The notes below the pieces were generated by a model that worked only from the letters and a program-made list of their open reading frames with translations, was not told the origin of the DNA and did not search any database. Position numbers and translations under genes: made by a program. Below are positions 14,392-17,902 of a DNA stretch of 17,902 nt, piece by piece (the first letter of the stretch is position 1; the number at the start of each line of letters is the position of its first letter). The DNA is from Gammaproteobacteria bacterium (GTDB lineage Bacteria > Pseudomonadota > Gammaproteobacteria > SZUA-229): assembly GCA_011051475.1 (NCBI GenBank), contig DRLE01000044.1, positions 1 through 17,902 on the forward strand. Reading direction: 5' to 3'.

Positions 14392-15117
14392 ATGACATCA
14401 ACACCGATATACAAGCGCGTTTTACTGAAACTCAGCGGCGAGGCACTGATGGCCGATCAGGACTACGGCATCGATGCCGATATGCTCAAGCGTGTGGCTG
14501 GCGAAGTCGGTGAGGTCGTCAATATGGGTGTTGAAGTCGCCCTGGTGATCGGCGGCGGCAATATCTTCCGCGGCGCCGGTCTGGTGCAGTCCGGCATCGA
14601 CCGCGTGACCGGTGACCACATGGGCATGCTGGCCACGGTAATGAACAGTCTTGCCATGCAGGATGCGCTGGAAAAGCAGGGCATGAACTGTCGCGTTATG
14701 TCGGCCATCAAGATCAACCGTATGTGCGAGGAGTATGTGCAGCGTCGCGCCATTCGCCATCTGGAAAAGGGCCGTGTGGTGATTTTTGCCGCCGGTATCG
14801 GCAATCCGTTTTTTACCACCGATACGGCCGGTTGCCTGCGCGCGGTGGAAATCGGCGCGGACTCGGTACTCAAGGCGACCAAGGTTGACGGCGTCTACGA
14901 TGCCGACCCGATGAAAAACCCGGATGCCAAACGTTATGTCACCCTGAGTTACGATGAAGTGCTGGAGAAAAACCTGCAGGTCATGGACGCCACGGCCATT
15001 GTGCTGTGTCGTGACAATAACCTGCCGCTGCGCATATTCAACCTGAACCAGGAAGGCGCCTTGCCGGCCGTGATGAAAGACAGCAGCATCGGCACCACCG
15101 TCGTGCCAAAAGACTAA
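14392..15117 (+). CDS. pyrH: UMP kinase
   Basis: PyrH phosphorylates UMP to UDP in pyrimidine nucleotide synthesis. It is a hexameric amino-acid-kinase-fold enzyme activated by GTP and inhibited by UTP in proteobacteria. The 241 residues match the family exactly. Visible motifs are KLSGEAL at 13-19, GGGNIFRG at 54-61 (phosphate binding), DHMGMLATVMN at 75-85, and KATKVDGVYDADP further on. The ATG at 14392 follows a purine-rich AGAGAG. frr follows after 30 bases. Confidence 0.97.
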   Translation: MTSTPIYKRVLLKLSGEALMADQDYGIDADMLKRVAGEVGEVVNMGVEVALVIGGGNIFRGAGLVQSGIDRVTGDHMGMLATVMNSLAMQDALEKQGMNCRVMSAIKINRMCEEYVQRRAIRHLEKGRVVIFAAGIGNPFFTTDTAGCLRAVEIGADSVLKATKVDGVYDADPMKNPDAKRYVTLSYDEVLEKNLQVMDATAIVLCRDNNLPLRIFNLNQEGALPAVMKDSSIGTTVVPKD

Positions 15118-15147
15118 TAGAAGTGGAAAAAACTGTGGAGACTAGCC

Positions 15148-15705
15148 GTGATTGATGAAATTCTTGCCGACGCCGAAACCCGCATGGGTAAAAGCGTTGA
15201 ATCCCTGCGTAACGAGCTGACCAAGATCCGTACCGGTCGCGCACACCCCAGCCTGCTGGACCAGATTTCCGTGGATTACTACGGCACACCCACGCCGATC
15301 AATCAGGTCGCCAATGTCTCGGTGGAAGACTCACGCACCCTGACCGTGGCGCCCTGGGAAAAACCCATGGTGGCCGTGGTCGAAAAGGCGATTATGAATT
15401 CCGGCCTTGGCCTGAACCCGTCGACCGCCGGCAACCTGATTCGTATTCCGATGCCGCCGCTTACCGAGGAGCGCCGCCGCGAGCTGGTCAAGGTGGTGAA
15501 AAACGAGGGGGAGAACGCCAAGATCGCCATTCGCAATATCCGCCGTGACGCCAACAGCGATTTCAAGGATCTGCTGAAAGAAAAGGAAATATCCGAAGAC
15601 GAAAGCCGCCAGGCGGAAGACAAGGTACAGAAACTCACGGACAGGTTTGTTGCCAGCGTCGATGAAGTGATTGCCGCCAAAGAAAAAGAACTGATGGAAA
15701 TCTAG
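15148..15705 (+). CDS. frr: Ribosome recycling factor
   Basis: RRF, together with EF-G, splits post-termination ribosomes. The 185-residue length is exactly that of the E. coli protein. The N-terminal half includes LRNELTKIRTGRAHPSLLD, and the central hinge region reads YYGTPTPINQVANV. The C-terminal helix contains RRELVKVVKNEGENAKIAIR and is followed by a charged coiled-coil segment. The start is GTG at 15148, preceded by TGGAG at 7 bases. It lies between pyrH and uppS, the usual gene order. Confidence 0.97.
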   Translation: MIDEILADAETRMGKSVESLRNELTKIRTGRAHPSLLDQISVDYYGTPTPINQVANVSVEDSRTLTVAPWEKPMVAVVEKAIMNSGLGLNPSTAGNLIRIPMPPLTEERRRELVKVVKNEGENAKIAIRNIRRDANSDFKDLLKEKEISEDESRQAEDKVQKLTDRFVASVDEVIAAKEKELMEI

Positions 15706-15720
15706 GCCGCAAAGCTTCCG

Positions 15721-16515
15721 ATGCCGACCGATACCGACAGTGATATACCGTCCACAGCCGATGCCAGACCGCGCCATATAGCCGTTATTATGGACGGCAA
15801 TGGTCGCTGGGCAAACAAGCGCCATATGCCCCGCGCTGCCGGCCACAAGGCCGGGGTCAACGCCACCCGGCGCATTGTTGAAAACAGCGCCCGTTACGGT
15901 ATCGAGGCGCTGACCATCTTTGCTTTCAGCAGCGAGAACTGGCAGCGCCCGGAAAAAGAGGTCAGCAGCCTGATGTCGCTGTTCGTTTCGACAATCGCCG
16001 CCGAAGTCAAAAAACTGCACAAAAAGAACGTGCGTGTACAGTTTATCGGTGATCGCACGCGCTTTTCCGACAAGCTGCAGGCCAGCATCAATGAATCCGA
16101 AGCCCTGACGGCGGCTAACACCGGCCTGAAACTGAATATTGCCGCCAACTATGGCGGGCGCTGGGACATTGTCCATGCCTGCCGGAATATTCTTGAAAGC
16201 GTGCAGGGCGGGGAGCTGTCGGCCGATGAAATCGATGAATCCCTGTTCTCGCGGTATCTCAGTCTGCAGGACATGCCCGAGCCGGACCTGCTGATACGCA
16301 CCGGCGGTGAACAGCGTATCAGTAATTTTCTGATCTGGCAGCTGGCCTATGCCGAACTGTATTTTACCGATGCGCTGTGGCCGGATTTTGCCGATAATGA
16401 TTTTCAGGCGGCACTCGACTGGTATGCCGGCCGCCAGCGGCGTTTTGGCAAGACCGGCCAGCAACTTGCGCAGGAAAACACCGCGTCAACACCGGGCAGG
16501 CAGGTGAGTTCATAA
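15721..16515 (+). CDS. uppS: Undecaprenyl diphosphate synthase (cis-prenyltransferase)
   Basis: UppS extends farnesyl diphosphate with eight isopentenyl units to C55 undecaprenyl diphosphate, the lipid carrier precursor for peptidoglycan and O-antigen. The 264 residues include the IAVIMDGNGRWA motif with catalytic Asp25, the GHKAG segment, a SSENWQRP segment, and the IPP-binding RTGGEQRISNF motif near 193-203. The N-terminal 17 residues are a polar extension. The start ATG at 15721 lies 15 bases after frr, with only a weak ribosome-binding site. The stop overlaps the cdsA start by one base (TAATG), which indicates coupled translation. Confidence 0.96.
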   Translation: MPTDTDSDIPSTADARPRHIAVIMDGNGRWANKRHMPRAAGHKAGVNATRRIVENSARYGIEALTIFAFSSENWQRPEKEVSSLMSLFVSTIAAEVKKLHKKNVRVQFIGDRTRFSDKLQASINESEALTAANTGLKLNIAANYGGRWDIVHACRNILESVQGGELSADEIDESLFSRYLSLQDMPEPDLLIRTGGEQRISNFLIWQLAYAELYFTDALWPDFADNDFQAALDWYAGRQRRFGKTGQQLAQENTASTPGRQVSS

Positions 16516-17327
16516 TGTTATATCAGCGCATTCTTACCGCCATTCCGCTGGCCATCCTGGTCTTCTGGATTATTTTCTACCAGAGCAGTGAAGTATTCTT
16601 CGGGTTTCTGCTGTTTGTGGTCTTTGTTGCCGCCTGGGAATGGGCCAGGTTGTCGGCCCTGCCAACCGTGGCCGCGCGCATTGCCTTCGCCGCCGTGCTC
16701 ACAGCGCTGCTGTGGGCCATCAGTGTCTATCTGCAGGCCTATCTGGAATGGTTGATCTATGCCGCCGTGATGTGGTGGTTCAGTATCAGCTACTATCTGA
16801 AAAAAGCCACGCCGCAGTCACCGAGCCAGCGTTTTCGCATGGACAAGCTGCTGGTGGCCTTTATCGTGTTGCCGGCCGCGGCTATTGCCATGCGTGACAT
16901 TCATGCCATGAATCAGGGGCCGCAATGGCTGTTTTACGCGCTGTCACTGGTCTGGGTGGCCGATATCGGCGCCTATTTTTCCGGCAAGCGTTTCGGCCGC
17001 AACAAGCTGGCGCCGAATATCAGTCCGGGCAAGACCAAAGAGGGGCTGCTCGGCGCTCTGGTGGCGACATCGCTGTATACCCTGGCGGCCAGTTTCTATT
17101 TCGAGCTTGATCGCGAGCATTCCGTGCTGCTGGTGCTGGCCTCGGTTATCGTCACCCTGATATCGGTCAGCGGCGACCTGTATTTCAGTTTTCTCAAGCG
17201 TGAGGTCGGCCTCAAGGACAGCGGTCGTATCCTGCCGGGACATGGCGGCATTCTCGATCGTATCGACAGCGTACTGGCGGCCATGCCGGTGTTTCTGCTG
17301 GCCTACCAGTGGTTTATTGCCGCATGA
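16515..17327 (+). CDS. cdsA: Phosphatidate cytidylyltransferase (CDP-diacylglycerol synthase)
   Basis: CdsA converts phosphatidic acid and CTP into CDP-diacylglycerol, the precursor of all major phospholipids, in the inner membrane. The 270-residue protein has about seven or eight hydrophobic segments starting near residue 5. Near its C-terminus is the CDS signature: SFLKR, then KDSGRILPGHGGILDRID, containing the Asp residues that bind Mg2+. Its start shares one base with the uppS stop, and its TGA overlaps the dxr ATG by four bases (ATGA), so uppS, cdsA and dxr are tightly coupled. Confidence 0.96.
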   Translation: MLYQRILTAIPLAILVFWIIFYQSSEVFFGFLLFVVFVAAWEWARLSALPTVAARIAFAAVLTALLWAISVYLQAYLEWLIYAAVMWWFSISYYLKKATPQSPSQRFRMDKLLVAFIVLPAAAIAMRDIHAMNQGPQWLFYALSLVWVADIGAYFSGKRFGRNKLAPNISPGKTKEGLLGALVATSLYTLAASFYFELDREHSVLLVLASVIVTLISVSGDLYFSFLKREVGLKDSGRILPGHGGILDRIDSVLAAMPVFLLAYQWFIAA

Positions 17328-17902
17328 ACAGGCCGCAACAGATCAGTCTGCTGGGCGCCACCGGCAGTATCGGCAGCAGTACGCTGGATGTAATCGCCCG
17401 CCACCCCGATAAATACCGGGTCTATGCCCTGAGCGCGCACACCCGGGTCGGCGAGCTGGAACAGCTTTGCCTGCAGTGGCAGCCACAGTATGCCGTCATC
17501 GGCGATGAAGACAGCGCGACTGTTCTGCAGCGCAAACTGCAGGATGGGGGTAGTAAAACCCGGGTGCTGGCTGGTGAGGCCGGTCTGGTGCAGATCGCCG
17601 AGGACAAAGCCGTTGACTGTGTAGTGGCGGCCATTGTCGGTGCTGCCGGCCTGGTGCCGACCCTGGCCGCGGCCAGGGCCGGCAAACGCATCCTGCTGGC
17701 TAACAAGGAAGCGCTGGTTATGTCGGGCAAGCTGTTTATCGATACCGCGCGCGAGAACAATGCGGTGCTGATGCCCGTGGACAGCGAGCATAACGCGATT
17801 TTTCAGTGTATGCCGGAGAGTCTGACGCAGCACCATTCATCGGTTAAAATGGCCAATCGCGACGCTGCGGCCGGCATCGAGCGTATACTGCTGACAGCCA
17901 GC
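17324..17902 (+). CDS. dxr: 1-deoxy-D-xylulose 5-phosphate reductoisomerase (5' part, cut by window end)
   Basis: The frame from ATG at 17324 stays open for 193 codons to the last base, so the gene continues beyond the window. Dxr makes 2-C-methyl-D-erythritol 4-phosphate, the first committed step of the MEP isoprenoid pathway, which supplies substrate for the neighbouring uppS. The NADPH-binding motif GATGSIGSS lies at 11-19, NKEALVMSG is in mid-sequence, and the metal-binding VDSEHNAIFQ begins at residue 152 (Asp153, Glu155). The fragment ends in ILLTAS, just before the family's substrate-binding loop. About half of the usual 390-400 residues are present. Confidence 0.95.
   Translation, partial: MNRPQQISLLGATGSIGSSTLDVIARHPDKYRVYALSAHTRVGELEQLCLQWQPQYAVIGDEDSATVLQRKLQDGGSKTRVLAGEAGLVQIAEDKAVDCVVAAIVGAAGLVPTLAAARAGKRILLANKEALVMSGKLFIDTARENNAVLMPVDSEHNAIFQCMPESLTQHHSSVKMANRDAAAGIERILLTAS

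Overview
The window is a stretch of a gammaproteobacterial chromosome of moderate GC content. The assignment rests on the map / rpsB-tsf-pyrH-frr-uppS-cdsA-dxr arrangement, the ppiB-lpxH pair, glnD beside map, and proteins of a Gram-negative outer membrane (LpxH, an Omp85 protein). The genus cannot be named from sequence alone. Most of the window is conserved housekeeping DNA. No phage, insertion-sequence transposase, CRISPR array or obvious defence system was found.

Layout. Positions 1-98 hold a heptanucleotide tandem array that runs off the left edge. It is followed by a plus-strand pair: a DUF455 ferritin-like protein and an exported orphan protein. Facing them is a minus-strand Omp85-type outer-membrane protein with one POTRA domain. 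Further minus-strand genes follow: lpxH and ppiB, with a tRNA-Arg(CCU) just upstream of ppiB. A non-coding stretch of about 310 bases carries the tRNA promoter and a long nested inverted repeat of MITE/REP character. Next comes a two-gene unit of a small four-helix membrane protein and a K+ channel with two RCK domains. The minus-strand operon map-glnD-dapE follows with nearly touching or overlapping ends. A divergent regulatory region at 11956-12282 holds a strong rpsB promoter and a structured leader, in the place where E. coli has tff/t44. The plus strand then carries rpsB-tsf, two tandem terminators, and pyrH-frr-uppS-cdsA-dxr. Dxr is cut by the window end.

Function. The right half combines translation (S2, EF-Ts, Map, ribosome recycling factor), UMP kinase, and envelope precursor synthesis (undecaprenyl diphosphate, CDP-diacylglycerol, and MEP isoprenoids that feed UppS). 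The map operon adds nitrogen sensing (GlnD) and lysine/diaminopimelate synthesis (DapE). LpxH (lipid A) and the Omp85 protein extend the envelope theme on the left.

Most notable points: (1) DapE carries Gly at residue 135, where the family's catalytic general-base Glu is expected, while all five metal ligands are intact; (2) ribosomal protein S2 has a tail of about 100 residues with an acidic block and a histone-H1-like KKKAA repeat, whose codons show 36-bp periodicity; (3) a long cruciform-type repeat lies downstream of the K+ channel gene; (4) a heptamer array lies just upstream of the DUF455 gene; (5) a possible 15-codon leader ORF overlaps the rpsB start.
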